The notes under the pieces: generated by a model
The model's database searches: none
Seen by the model: the letters and a program-made list of their open reading frames with translations, nothing else
Told to the model about the DNA's origin: nothing
Program-made: the position numbers and the translations under genes
In this document: positions 18,241 to 27,032 of the stretch, piece after piece
How the letters are laid out: each line of letters opens with the position of its first letter
Numbering within the stretch: position 1 is the stretch's first letter
NCBI RefSeq assembly: GCF_018257575.1
Contig: NZ_JAERJP010000002.1
Coordinates: forward strand, 1 to 64,000
DNA length: 64,000 bases
Origin: Tatumella sp. JGM91
GTDB lineage: Bacteria > Pseudomonadota > Gammaproteobacteria > Enterobacterales > Enterobacteriaceae
Direction of reading: 5' to 3'

Positions 18241-19200
18241 ATGTCCAGATATCAGAATATCCTCGTGGCTGTTGATGCAGAGCAGGACGACCAGCCCGCA
18301 TTGCGGCGTGCCGTCTATCTGAACCAGCGCATTGGCGGTAAAATAAAAGCATTTCTCCCTATCTATGACTTTTCCTACGAAATGACGACCTTACTGTCCC
18401 CCGATGAGCGGGCCAGTATGCGTCAGGGTGTCATTGATCAGCGCACGGAATGGATCCGTCATCAGGCAAAGGCGTATATTGATGCCGGTGTAAATATTGA
18501 TATCAAGGTGGTATGGCACAATCGCCCCCATGAGGCCATTATTCAGGAAGTATCACAGCATCAGCACGATTTGGTCCTGAAAATGGCCCACCAGTATGAC
18601 CGGCTGGAGTCTGTGATCTTTACACCGACTGACTGGCATATCCTGCGTAAATGCCCTTCTCCTGTCTGGATGGTTAAGGATCAGCCCTGGCCGGAAAAAG
18701 GCAAGGCACTGGTGGCGGTGAACCTTGCCAGCGAAGACCCCGGCCATGATGCCCTTAATCATAAACTGGTGCGTGAGAGTCAGTTACTGGCTGATATGGT
18801 CAATCATACGGAAGTACATCTGGTGGGGGCTTATCCTCTGACACCGGTAAATATCGCAATTGAGCTGCCTGATTTTGACCCGCAAACCTATAATGATGCC
18901 ATCCGCGGTCAGTATCTGATTGCGATGAAAACATTACGCCAGACCTTCTCGATTGGTGATGAATTTACCCATGTCGATAAAGGCGAGCCTGAAGAGGTTA
19001 TTCCCGGGCTGGCAAATACCCTGGACGCGGGGGTGGTGGTTTTGGGTACCATCGGCCGTACCGGGCTGTCAGCCGCATTTCTGGGCAATACCGCAGAACA
19101 GGTGATCGATCATCTGCGCTGCGACTTACTGGTATTCAAACCTGATGATTTCGTCTTAGCAGAAGCGGAAGACGAAGAGGATGATGCCGAAGACGACTAA
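18241..19200 (+). CDS. uspE: Universal stress protein E
   Basis: 319 residues with two tandem Usp domains (about 1-150 and 155-305). Each starts with a hydrophobic strand and Val-Asp or Val-Asn ([20 protein letters not shown]). The second ends with [20 protein letters not shown], a G-2x-G-9x-G-S/T-like nucleotide loop. The last 14 residues are almost all acidic ([12 protein letters not shown]). E. coli UspE (316) aids stress survival and aggregation; its place beside fnr is conserved. AAGGAG precedes the ATG. Confidence 0.95.
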   Translation: MSRYQNILVAVDAEQDDQPALRRAVYLNQRIGGKIKAFLPIYDFSYEMTTLLSPDERASMRQGVIDQRTEWIRHQAKAYIDAGVNIDIKVVWHNRPHEAIIQEVSQHQHDLVLKMAHQYDRLESVIFTPTDWHILRKCPSPVWMVKDQPWPEKGKALVAVNLASEDPGHDALNHKLVRESQLLADMVNHTEVHLVGAYPLTPVNIAIELPDFDPQTYNDAIRGQYLIAMKTLRQTFSIGDEFTHVDKGEPEEVIPGLANTLDAGVVVLGTIGRTGLSAAFLGNTAEQVIDHLRCDLLVFKPDDFVLAEAEDEEDDAEDD

Positions 19201-19205
19201 TGCCT

Positions 19206-19232
19206 CCCCCCTGTGCAGACACAGGGGGGTTA
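19206..19232 (+). terminator. Hairpin after uspE
   Basis: A perfect 10-bp stem CCCCCCTGTG / CACAGGGGGG lies 5 bases after the stop. The following TTAT is a weak U-tract. Confidence 0.6.
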
Positions 19233-19469
19233 TCTGATCTGCAGCGACCTGCCCGCCATCCGACATCCTGCCCTGAATTTTCTGTCATCTGATTGTCATA
19301 AAAATGCCGCAATCTCCGGAATCTGCTTTTTTTATCGCTGGCAGGATAAATGCATAAATTGGCTGAGACAGCACAATTTTTACATGTAATAATCAACCAC
19401 AAACAGGTTACACATCAACGTCCGGGACGATTTCGTACTCTTTTTTGAGCAAGGCGAAGGATTATTTTT

Positions 19470-20423
19470 ATGAAGCTTAAGAACACTTTTTTAGCAGCAG
19501 CTCTTTTCTCCGTTACTGCTGTTAATGCGTTTGCAGCCCAGGAGCTGGCGCCAGAAAAAGCAGCAGCATTACAGCCCTTCAAACGTATTAATATTAATGG
19601 CCGTTTTAATTCTCTGATTGATGCCAGTGCCGCGATCTCAAAGCGTGCCGATGAACTGGGTGCCGCCGCCTATTATATTCAGGGCGTAAACGATGCCACG
19701 GGTAATAGTGGTAACTGGCGCGTCACCGCCGACCTTTACCATAAAGATGCGCCGGAAGTGGTTAAAAATACCGACTATCGTAAGTACAATGGCGTTGCTC
19801 AGCTGCCTAAAAATGTCGCCTACCGTTTAGAGCCTTTTGATACGGTTTCTGTCAGCGGCTACTTCCCGAGCCAGCCTGATGTCGTGGATGCCATCTCCCG
19901 TGCCGCCAAAGACAAAAACGCAGCCTCTTTCTTTATTGTCCGTCAGATTGATGCCAACAATGGTGGCAATCAGTTTGTCACCGCCTATGTTTATAAGGCC
20001 GATGCCAGACAGCGTCAGGTACAAAGCCCTGATGCTATCCCGGCGAACTCTGCAGCCGGTAAAGCCGCATTAGCCGCAGGCGGCGCCGCGGCAGCCAAAG
20101 TGGAAATTCCGGGAGTGGCCTCTTCTGACACGCCGGACAGAAATATCGGTCGTTTCTTCGAAACCCAGACCAGTACCGGCCAGCGTTATACGGTCAAACT
20201 GCCAGACGGTACGTCAGTTCAGGAACTGAGTGCGATTACCGCCGCACAGATGACGCCGTTTACTACTGTTACCATCACTGACCACTTCGGCACCCCGACG
20301 GAAATTTCTGACGCCATCGCCCGTCGGGCGGCTGATAAAGGCGCGAAGTTTTACCATATTACCCGCCAGTGGCAAAACCAGAGCGGCGGTAATCTGACCG
20401 TTACTGCAGAATTATTTAAGTAA
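19470..20423 (+). CDS. ydgH: YdgH, exported protein with three YhcN/DUF1471 domains
   Basis: 317 residues. Signal peptide 1-22 (MKLKNTFLAAALFSVTAVNAFA). Three repeats of the ~55-residue BhsA/McbA/YhcN fold follow: FKRININGRFNSLIDASAAI (~37), FDTVSVSGYFPSQPDVVDAI (~124) and FTTVTITDHFGTPTEISDAI (~267). An Ala-rich linker separates the second and third. E. coli YdgH has the same plan and length (314). Periplasmic; function linked to stress or biofilm in relatives, not proven here. Confidence 0.92.
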   Translation: MKLKNTFLAAALFSVTAVNAFAAQELAPEKAAALQPFKRININGRFNSLIDASAAISKRADELGAAAYYIQGVNDATGNSGNWRVTADLYHKDAPEVVKNTDYRKYNGVAQLPKNVAYRLEPFDTVSVSGYFPSQPDVVDAISRAAKDKNAASFFIVRQIDANNGGNQFVTAYVYKADARQRQVQSPDAIPANSAAGKAALAAGGAAAAKVEIPGVASSDTPDRNIGRFFETQTSTGQRYTVKLPDGTSVQELSAITAAQMTPFTTVTITDHFGTPTEISDAIARRAADKGAKFYHITRQWQNQSGGNLTVTAELFK

Positions 20424-20642
20424 GTCCGGATCCCCTCAGGCACGGGTAATATTTTGTTACCCGTGTTCTGTGCTGCGGCCTGTTTTTCCCCGCTTTACAG
20501 ATTGCGTTACCCCCTGCCACTCCGTAGAATCACCGGCCTGTTATTCTGGTGAAAAATCTCAGCCAATTTTACTATCTCAGCAGCTTCTGCTGGTTTTAAA
20601 CACAATTCAGCGCGAACCGCTGAATGTAAATGCAGGAACGAC

Positions 20643-22040
20643 ATGTCTCAAAAAAAATTAGGGTTCGCAGCACTGACAGCTCTGGTGTTGAGTTCAATGC
20701 TTGGCGCAGGGGTATTCAGTCTGCCACAGAATATGGCAGCAGTAGCAGGTCCTGCGGCGCTGTTATGCGGCTGGCTAATCACCGGGGTCGGGATCATTTT
20801 TCTGGCACTGGCAATGTTATTACTCAGCCGGTTACGCCCTGATCTCGATGGCGGTATTTTCACCTATGCCCGTGACGGGTTTGGGGAAGTTATCGGTTTT
20901 TGTTCTGCGTGGGGCTACTGGCTGTGTGCTGTGATCGCCAATGTGTCGTACCTGGTGATCGTTTTTTCTGCATTAAGTTTTTTTACGGATTCTCCGGACC
21001 ATACCCTGTTTGGTGAAGGCAATACCTGGCCGGCAGTGGCGGGCGCCTCGTTACTGTTATGGATGATCCATTTCCTGGTCTTGCGCGGTGTACAAACTGC
21101 AGCCAGTATCAATGTGCTGGCGACCCTCGGTAAACTGATCCCCCTGTGTCTATTCATTATTATAGCCATCGTCGCCTTCCGGATGGAAAACTTCAGTTAT
21201 GATTTCAGCGGACTGACGCTTCACCAGCCATTATGGTCGCAGGTAAAACAAACCATGCTGATTACCCTGTGGGTGTTTATCGGGGTTGAGGGGGCTGTGG
21301 TTATTTCTGCCAGGGCAAGCCACCGCCGTGATGTGGGCCGCGCAACATTATGGGCCGTTGTGGCAGCATTGGTCGTCTATCTGCTGGTGACACTGTTGTC
21401 GCTAGGCATCGTGCCCCGCGAGCAGCTGGCAGCAATGCATAACCCGTCGATGGCCGGATTACTGGCAACCATTATCGGCCCCTGGGGCACTGTCGTCATT
21501 GTTTCCGGGCTGGTACTTTCCGTATCAGGTGCTTACCTCAGCTGGACAATTATGGCTGCCGAGATCCCGTTTCTGGCCGCCAAAACAGACGCCTTTCCAC
21601 GGATTATCAGCCGGCAAAACCGGCATGAAGCCCCTGCCGCCTCACTGTGGCTGACTAACGGCTGTGTACAGGCCTGCCTGCTGATTATTGGTATCACCCA
21701 TGCCGGTTACGGGACTCTGCTGACCATCGCTTCTGAAATGGTGCTGGTTCCCTATTTACTGGTAGGACTGTTTTTAATTAAAACCGTTCACCATAAAGGG
21801 ATGTCAGCCCCGTGGCTGATCGGGCTGGGTGCCTCAGTTTATGGTCTCTGGCTGCTGTATGCGTCCGGGCCGGAAAATTTATTAATGTCTGTAATGCTGT
21901 ATGCCCCGGGCTTGCTGGTATTTATCTTTGCGCGTTATACCGCTCCGCAACCGATGAAACTGACCCGTAAAGAGTATTCACTGACCGGATTAATCTTGTT
22001 ACTGGCGCTGGCGACAGGAATAAAACTGATGCTGGCCTGA
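20643..22040 (+). CDS. ydgI: Basic amino acid/polyamine antiporter YdgI (APC family)
   Basis: 465 residues with 12 or more hydrophobic segments. The APC signature SSMLGAGVFSLPQNMA (residues ~17-32) and WVFIGVEGAVVISARA (~213-228, the ArcD/AaxC type) are seen. It resembles arginine:ornithine antiporters, as does E. coli YdgI; the real substrate is unproven. It follows ydgH as in E. coli. A terminator starts inside its last codons. Confidence 0.88.
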   Translation: MSQKKLGFAALTALVLSSMLGAGVFSLPQNMAAVAGPAALLCGWLITGVGIIFLALAMLLLSRLRPDLDGGIFTYARDGFGEVIGFCSAWGYWLCAVIANVSYLVIVFSALSFFTDSPDHTLFGEGNTWPAVAGASLLLWMIHFLVLRGVQTAASINVLATLGKLIPLCLFIIIAIVAFRMENFSYDFSGLTLHQPLWSQVKQTMLITLWVFIGVEGAVVISARASHRRDVGRATLWAVVAALVVYLLVTLLSLGIVPREQLAAMHNPSMAGLLATIIGPWGTVVIVSGLVLSVSGAYLSWTIMAAEIPFLAAKTDAFPRIISRQNRHEAPAASLWLTNGCVQACLLIIGITHAGYGTLLTIASEMVLVPYLLVGLFLIKTVHHKGMSAPWLIGLGASVYGLWLLYASGPENLLMSVMLYAPGLLVFIFARYTAPQPMKLTRKEYSLTGLILLLALATGIKLMLA

Positions 22041-22056
22041 CAGGCCAGCTGTTTTT
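22031..22056 (+). terminator. Terminator overlapping the ydgI stop
   Basis: GCTGGCCT-GAC-AGGCCAGC (8-bp stem) includes the TGA stop and is followed by TGTTTTTAT. It also lies just past the convergent gene at 22060. Confidence 0.75.
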
Positions 22057-22059
22057 ATA

Positions 22060-22470
22060 TCAGGGTAAGGCGATCCTCAGGCAGTCATCATCCTGCCTGA
22101 GTGTCAGCGGCTTACGATATTCATCATAAATACCCGCCAGCTGATGTTCTGAAAGAGGATAAGGAAGCTGGATTTCAAAACTGATAATTTTTTGCTGTTC
22201 AGCAAGGGCAATCAGTCGGGCGATATTAATTTCATCGCTGACCTGAGTAGAAATTATCTGCAGCGCCATAGCCTTAAAATGTTCTGCATCGTTAGTCATT
22301 CCGTTAATGTTGCGCGCAGTTTTACGCGTCACCATACCGAAAATAGGCAGAACACCATAGATAGCATCCACAAAACTCCAGTGCTTCTTACAGGATGCCG
22401 ACAGAAAATCACTGTAATTGAAGCAAATGCGCCGGTTATCCGCGCCTGAAGTCAATTTATCATCAGACAC
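22060..22470 (-). CDS. Unknown 136-residue protein between ydgI and rstA
   Basis: I do not recognise this gene. It starts at a GTG (22470) with GGGGGAG seven bases upstream. There is no signal peptide. One moderately hydrophobic stretch (FVDAIYGVLPIFGMVT, ~33-48) is not clearly a membrane helix. The central part predicts helix (AEHFKAMALQIISTQVSDEI) and the C-terminal third is mixed. Two cysteines near the N-terminus (C16, C27). In E. coli this position holds folM and ydgC. It is convergent with ydgI and divergent from rstA. The plain start site and normal codon use suggest a real gene. Confidence 0.6.
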   Translation of the reverse strand: MSDDKLTSGADNRRICFNYSDFLSASCKKHWSFVDAIYGVLPIFGMVTRKTARNINGMTNDAEHFKAMALQIISTQVSDEINIARLIALAEQQKIISFEIQLPYPLSEHQLAGIYDEYRKPLTLRQDDDCLRIALP

Positions 22471-22638
22471 TCAAACTCCCCCTGTTAGCACGATCCTTAG
22501 GAAACTCATATTTCCGCGTATTATAATGGCATATTATATAGGGTATATACCAGCAACAGATGCCTTTTTCATGATAACGTAACGGTGATGACTGTTCCGG
22601 GTTACTTTGTTGTTAAATATAAATAATTATTGTTAATT

Positions 22639-23367
22639 ATGAATAAAATAGTTTACGTAGAAGATGAACCTGAAGTTGGTGAATTGATCGCCGCTTACCT
22701 TAGCAAACATGATTTCGATGTGGTGGTTGAAACCCGCGGCGATCGGGCTGAAGAAACGATTATCCGCGAACAGCCCGAACTGGTGATGCTGGACATTATG
22801 CTGCCCGGCAAAGACGGTATGACCCTGTGTCGTGACCTGCGTACACGCTGGCACGGCCCGATTGTATTGCTGACTTCGCTGGACAGTGATATGAACCATA
22901 TTCTGGCGCTGGAAATGGGTGCCAACGATTATATTCTGAAAACCACCCCGCCGGCGGTGTTACTCGCCAGACTGCGTCTGCACCTGCGTCAGTCACAGCA
23001 AAACAGCAGCAACGAAGAATTAGCTTCCGGTACTGCACCGGCCCGGCTGATCCGTTTCGGCAGTCTGACGATTGATATGCTGAACCGGGAAGTGACTCTG
23101 GCAGAAGAGCCGATCCCGTTGTCGACCGCGGATTTTGATTTACTCCGGGAACTGGCCAGCCATGCCGGACAGATCCTCAACCGTGATGCACTATTGAAAA
23201 CCCTGCGTGGTGTCAGCTACGACGGCATGGATCGCAGTATTGATGTGGCTATCTCCAGGTTACGTAAAAAACTGCATGACAATGCCACCGAGCCTTTCAG
23301 AATAAAAACCATCCGTAATAAAGGTTATCTGTTCGCGCCTCAGGCCTGGGATACCCATTCCGAATGA
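22639..23367 (+). CDS. rstA: Response regulator RstA (OmpR family)
   Basis: 242 residues from the ATG at 22639 (MNKIVYVEDEPEVG), matching E. coli RstA. Receiver domain: acidic pair E9/D10, phosphorylation site D52 in LVMLDIMLPGKDG, and K102 region DYILKTTPP. Winged-helix domain from ~140, ending NKGYLF. RstA, phosphorylated by RstB, is under PhoPQ in E. coli and activates asr. No strong ribosome-binding site is seen before the ATG, which is unusual. It overlaps rstB by 4 bases. Confidence 0.95.
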   Translation: MNKIVYVEDEPEVGELIAAYLSKHDFDVVVETRGDRAEETIIREQPELVMLDIMLPGKDGMTLCRDLRTRWHGPIVLLTSLDSDMNHILALEMGANDYILKTTPPAVLLARLRLHLRQSQQNSSNEELASGTAPARLIRFGSLTIDMLNREVTLAEEPIPLSTADFDLLRELASHAGQILNRDALLKTLRGVSYDGMDRSIDVAISRLRKKLHDNATEPFRIKTIRNKGYLFAPQAWDTHSE

Positions 23368-24686
23368 AAAAACTGTTTATCCAGTTCTATCTGCTGCTCT
23401 TCGCCTGTTTTCTGGTCATGACCCTGCTGGTTGGCCTGGTGTATAAAATGACCGCCGAACGTGCCGGCCGCCAGTCGATGAATGACCTGATGGCCAGCTC
23501 ACTGTACCTGATGCGCAGCGAATTACGTGAAATTCCGCCAAAAGACTGGAATAAAACGATAGATAATCTTGATTTAAACCTCTCCTTTAAACTGCATATT
23601 GAGCCCATTACCCGCTATCAGTTAGGGGCCGACGATATGCGGCGGTTACGCGCCGGAGAGATAGTCGCGCTGGACGATCAATATACCTTTTTACAGCATA
23701 TCCCCCGCAGCCACTATGTTCTGTCGGTCGGCCCCATTCCTTACCTGTTTTATCTGCACCAGATGCGGTTACTGGATATTGGTCTGCTGGCTTTTATCGG
23801 GATGTCGCTGGCATTCCCGGTGTTTATCTGGATGCGGCCCCACTGGAAAGAGATGCAGCGCCTTGAACGTGCCGCACAGCGTTTCGGCCAGGGTGATCTG
23901 GATTCCCGTACCCACTTTGATAACACCTCAAGCCTGTACCGGCTGGGTATTGCCTTTAACCAGATGGCAGAAAATATAAAAGTGCTGGTTGCCAGCAAGA
24001 AACAGTTGATCGATGGTATTGCCCATGAACTGCGTACGCCGCTGGTCAGACTGCGCTACCGGCTGGAGATGAGCGACAACCTGAGTGATAACGAAGCGGC
24101 GGCCCTGAACCGGGATATCAGTCAGCTGGAAGGACTCATCGAGGAACTACTGACCTATGCCCGTCTCGACCGTCCGAAAGTTGATATGAAGTTACAGCAG
24201 TTTGATTTGGCCCGCTGGCTGGCGGAGCGTGTGGATGATGTCCGCTCGCTGAACCCCGGCCATCTGGTCGAACTGGATATTCCTCAGCAGGAAAACCAGG
24301 GTTATGCTGATCTGCGCCTGATGGAGCGGGTACTGGATAATCTGGTGAATAATGGTTTACGTTATGCCACGCAGCGGATGCGGATCAGCCTGTGGTTTGA
24401 CGGTAATAATGGTCTGTTACAGGTTGAAGATGATGGTCCGGGTATCCCGGCTGAAGAACGGGAACATGTTTTCGAACCCTTTGTCCGTCTTGACCCCAGC
24501 CGTGACCGGGCGACCGGCGGATGCGGGCTCGGACTGGCAATTGTCCATTCTATTGCTCAGGCATTCCGTGGTACCGTCACCATTGACAGCAGCCCGTTAG
24601 GCGGCGCCAGTGTCAGATTTTGCTGGCCGGTAACACCACCGACCGCCGGTAAAGCTATTTCTTCCGTCAGCCCCCGCAAGGAGTAA
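23364..24686 (+). CDS. rstB: Sensor histidine kinase RstB
   Basis: 440 residues: membrane helix ~8-27, periplasmic domain to ~135, second helix ~136-156, HAMP, then the H-box GIAHELRTPLVRLRYRLEM with the phosphorylated histidine, N-box DNLVNNGLRYA, and G boxes EDDGPGIP and GGCGLGLAIV. It starts by ATGA overlap with rstA, so the pair is translationally coupled. The downstream peptidase starts one base after its stop. Confidence 0.95.
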   Translation: MKKLFIQFYLLLFACFLVMTLLVGLVYKMTAERAGRQSMNDLMASSLYLMRSELREIPPKDWNKTIDNLDLNLSFKLHIEPITRYQLGADDMRRLRAGEIVALDDQYTFLQHIPRSHYVLSVGPIPYLFYLHQMRLLDIGLLAFIGMSLAFPVFIWMRPHWKEMQRLERAAQRFGQGDLDSRTHFDNTSSLYRLGIAFNQMAENIKVLVASKKQLIDGIAHELRTPLVRLRYRLEMSDNLSDNEAAALNRDISQLEGLIEELLTYARLDRPKVDMKLQQFDLARWLAERVDDVRSLNPGHLVELDIPQQENQGYADLRLMERVLDNLVNNGLRYATQRMRISLWFDGNNGLLQVEDDGPGIPAEEREHVFEPFVRLDPSRDRATGGCGLGLAIVHSIAQAFRGTVTIDSSPLGGASVRFCWPVTPPTAGKAISSVSPRKE

Positions 24687-24687
24687 T

Positions 24688-26175
24688 ATGAATACCGATG
24701 CTTATCAGCAGTTATGTCAGATTTTTCGCCGTATATCGCGGTTTGACCATTTATCGGCGGTTGCCGGCTGGGATATGCAGACCATGATGCCTGCCGGGGG
24801 CAGCAGAGCCCGCGGAGAGGCCTTAGCGGAGCTGAGCGTATTACGTCATCAGTTACTGACCGGTAAACAGGTCGGGGAATTACTGAGTGCCGCGCAGCAA
24901 CAGTCTCTGAATGAAGATGAGCGGGCCAGCCTGTATGAAATGACCCGGCAGTGGCAGCAGGCATCGTTACTGCCTGACGAACTGGTTGAAGCGAAAGCTA
25001 TTGCCGGTAGCCAGTGTGAGCATGCCTGGCGGACACAGCGTCCGGCAAACGACTGGCGCGGATTCTCTGCAAATCTGCGTAAAGTCGTTGCCCTGAGCCG
25101 CCGCGAAGCGCAAATCAGAGCCAGTGCCAGCGGTACCTCACCCTATGATGCATTACTCGGACTTTATGAGCCAGGGATGACCCGCCAGACGCTTGACCCT
25201 GTTTTTGCTGACCTTAAACAATGGCTGCCGGGTTTATTGCAACAGGTGGTCAGCAAACAATCGCAGGCCCTGCCTCTGCAACCGGAAGGTATTTTTCCGC
25301 AGGTGGCCCAGAAACAACTGGGTTTGCAGGTCATGGCGCTGCTGGGCTTTGATTTTAATCACGGCCGGCTTGATGTCAGTGCCCATCCGTTTTGTGGTGG
25401 CGTTCCCGACGATGTACGTATCACCACCCGCTATGACGAAAAACTGTTTCTCAGCGCACTGATGGGAGTGATTCATGAGACGGGCCATGCACGTTATGAA
25501 CAGAACCTGCCGCGCAGATTTGCCGGACTGCCGGTTGCACAGGCCAGATCAACCGCAATCCACGAATCACAGAGTCTGCTACTGGAAATGCAACTGGCAC
25601 GCAGCCCCGGCTTTCTGCAATTAATTCAGCCGCTGGTTGCGGAAACCTTTGGTTCGCAGCCAGCCCTTGAAACCGATAATTTTATTCGTCTGGCACAGCA
25701 GGTGAAGCCCGGGGTTATCCGCGTGGATGCGGATGAAGTCAGCTACCCTGCCCATGTGATGTTACGTTACGAAATCGAACAGGCACTGATTGACGGCATC
25801 ATTGAAGTTGAAGATATTCCGGCCCTGTGGGATGAAAAAATGCACCATTACCTGGGACTGGATACCCGCGGTAACTTTAAAGACGGTTGTATGCAGGACA
25901 TTCACTGGACGGATGGTTCTTTTGGTTACTTCCCTACCTATACTCTGGGGGCGATGTATGCCGCACAGTTATTTGCCTCTGCACATCAGCAACTGCCGTC
26001 CCTCGGGGAGCAGATTTCACGGGGAGATCTGCAGCCTTTATTCGGCTGGCTGGAAAAAAATATCTGGCAACATGGCAGCCGGTTATCGACCAGTGAACTG
26101 ATCACTAAAGCAACCGGAGAAGGGTTAAACAGTCAGTTTTTCCGTCGTCATCTTGAAAAGAGATATCTGGGGTAA
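24688..26175 (+). CDS. M32-family metallocarboxypeptidase (Taq type)
   Basis: 495 residues, the usual length of M32 carboxypeptidases. The zinc site HETGH (~263-267, HExxH) lies in GVIHETGHARYEQ; the third ligand is the glutamate in IHESQSLLLEMQ. Further motifs DEVSYPAHVMLRYEIE and MQDIHWTDGSFGYFPTYTLG are diagnostic. It removes C-terminal residues from peptides and has no signal peptide, so it is cytosolic. The start lies one base after the rstB stop, with its AAGGAG inside rstB, so it reads as a third gene of the rst operon. This arrangement does not occur in E. coli K-12, which lacks the gene at this place. Confidence 0.92.
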   Translation: MNTDAYQQLCQIFRRISRFDHLSAVAGWDMQTMMPAGGSRARGEALAELSVLRHQLLTGKQVGELLSAAQQQSLNEDERASLYEMTRQWQQASLLPDELVEAKAIAGSQCEHAWRTQRPANDWRGFSANLRKVVALSRREAQIRASASGTSPYDALLGLYEPGMTRQTLDPVFADLKQWLPGLLQQVVSKQSQALPLQPEGIFPQVAQKQLGLQVMALLGFDFNHGRLDVSAHPFCGGVPDDVRITTRYDEKLFLSALMGVIHETGHARYEQNLPRRFAGLPVAQARSTAIHESQSLLLEMQLARSPGFLQLIQPLVAETFGSQPALETDNFIRLAQQVKPGVIRVDADEVSYPAHVMLRYEIEQALIDGIIEVEDIPALWDEKMHHYLGLDTRGNFKDGCMQDIHWTDGSFGYFPTYTLGAMYAAQLFASAHQQLPSLGEQISRGDLQPLFGWLEKNIWQHGSRLSTSELITKATGEGLNSQFFRRHLEKRYLG

Positions 26176-26183
26176 CCTTTTGA

Positions 26184-26218
26184 AGAGCAGCTGTTTTTCC
26201 CGGCTGCTCTCGGTTGTT
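26184..26218 (+). terminator. Terminator after the M32 peptidase gene
   Basis: AGAGCAGC and GCTGCTCT form an 8-bp stem with an 11-base loop. The loop and the downstream stretch (CGGTTGTTTT) are T-rich. It closes the rstAB-peptidase unit ahead of asr. Confidence 0.55.
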
Positions 26219-26240
26219 TTCCCGGCCAGAGTGTCGTTTG

Positions 26241-26254
26241 TACAATCGGTTACA
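26241..26254 (+). promoter_or_regulatory. Candidate RstA box upstream of asr
   Basis: TACAATCGGTTACA matches the published RstA consensus TACATNTNGTTACA at 10 of 12 fixed positions, including both outer TACA/TTACA ends. It lies 104 bases before the asr start. RstA is known to activate asr in E. coli under acid; rstA itself is 3.6 kb upstream here. Confidence 0.65.
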
Positions 26255-26357
26255 CAGCGATACCATTCAGCAACGGACACTATCGAAATATTCTCATATA
26301 GTCATTTTACCGGCCCCGCAGTGGGCTATTAAATGAAATGAATTTGAGGAATTTGCA

Positions 26358-26750
26358 ATGAAAAAATTATTTGCACTGGTAGTTGCCGCTGCTATGGGTC
26401 TGTCCTCTGCTGCTTTCGCTGCAGAAACTACTGCAACTCCGGCCCCGGCGGCACCTGCTGCTGCAACCGCTCCTGCTGCGGCACCTGCTGCTCCGGCTAA
26501 GCATGTTGCTCATAAACATCATAAGAAAACCGCTAAAAAACGTCATCACAAAAAAGCGGCTGCTCAGAAAGCACAGGCGGCTAAAAAACATCACCACAAA
26601 AAAGTAGCTAAGAAAGCGGCTGCACAGAAAGCGCAGGCTGCTAAAAAACATCACCACAAAGCAGTCGCTAAAAAAGCTGCACCACAGAAAGCACAGGCTG
26701 CTAAAAAGCATCACCACAAAGCCGTTGCTAAAAAAGCTGCAAAAAAATAA
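26358..26750 (+). CDS. asr: Acid-shock protein Asr
   Basis: 130 residues: signal peptide (1-21, [21 protein letters not shown]), an Ala/Pro-rich propeptide (22-47), and a very basic Lys/His/Ala/Gln C-terminal part. The basic part includes three 20-residue repeats. In E. coli the exported protein is processed and the basic piece is thought to buffer or protect periplasmic proteins at low pH. It is longer than E. coli Asr (102). GAGG lies upstream of the ATG. It is followed by ydgU and ydgD, as in E. coli. Confidence 0.93.
   Translation: MKKLFALVVAAAMGLSSAAFAAETTATPAPAAPAAATAPAAAPAAPAKHVAHKHHKKTAKKRHHKKAAAQKAQAAKKHHHKKVAKKAAAQKAQAAKKHHHKAVAKKAAPQKAQAAKKHHHKAVAKKAAKK
26556..26735 (+). repeat. 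Three 60-bp tandem repeats in asr
   Basis: Units 26556-26615, 26616-26675 and 26676-26735 each encode [20 protein letters not shown]; the variable positions are A/A/P and K/A/A. DNA identity between units is high, so copy number could change by slippage. Confidence 0.85.
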
Positions 26751-26796
26751 ATCTCTGACCGCCAGGATTACTCCTGAACTCGCGTCATAGTGACAG

Positions 26797-26825
26797 AAAC
26801 ACCCGGTTATGCCGGGTGTTTGTTT
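26797..26825 (+). terminator. Terminator after asr
   Basis: AAACACCCGG and CCGGGTGTTT form a 10-bp stem around TTATG and are followed by GTTT. It lies 46 bases past the asr stop and 16 bases before ydgU. Confidence 0.7.
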
Positions 26826-26840
26826 CCCGGAGTTATAAAT

Positions 26841-26921
26841 ATGGTGCGTCGCTATCGTTTCGAAATCATTCTGGTCGCAGTCATTATGTGCGGCGTTGTC
26901 GCTGCCAGTTTTTTTATTTAA
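26841..26921 (+). CDS. ydgU: Small membrane protein YdgU (26 residues)
   Basis: ATG at 26841 to TAA at 26919-26921 gives MVRRYRFEIILVAVIMCGVV and then AASFFI. A basic N-terminus and one membrane helix; this strongly resembles E. coli YdgU (27 residues), an annotated small protein between asr and ydgD. The upstream sequence CCCGGAGTTATAA holds a GGAG at a normal distance. The function is unknown. Confidence 0.85.
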   Translation: MVRRYRFEIILVAVIMCGVVAASFFI

Positions 26922-27032
26922 CTTCAGACCGGTAAATACGCAATATCTCTCCCTTTTTTCCATCTTACGGCTTATAGTAATCATTCCGGAATCCGATGAT
27001 TAACCTACATACTTCCCGCAGTTGAGAGAATT

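Noticed and set aside
22611-22636. TGTTAA direct repeats before rstA as a PhoP box
   Set aside because: The spacing is 20 bases, not the 11 of a PhoP box, and the half-sites are not GTTTA.
26367-26984. Long open frame antisense to asr
   Set aside because: It arises from the repetitive Lys/His/Ala codons of asr on the other strand and is mostly Ser, Cys and Phe.
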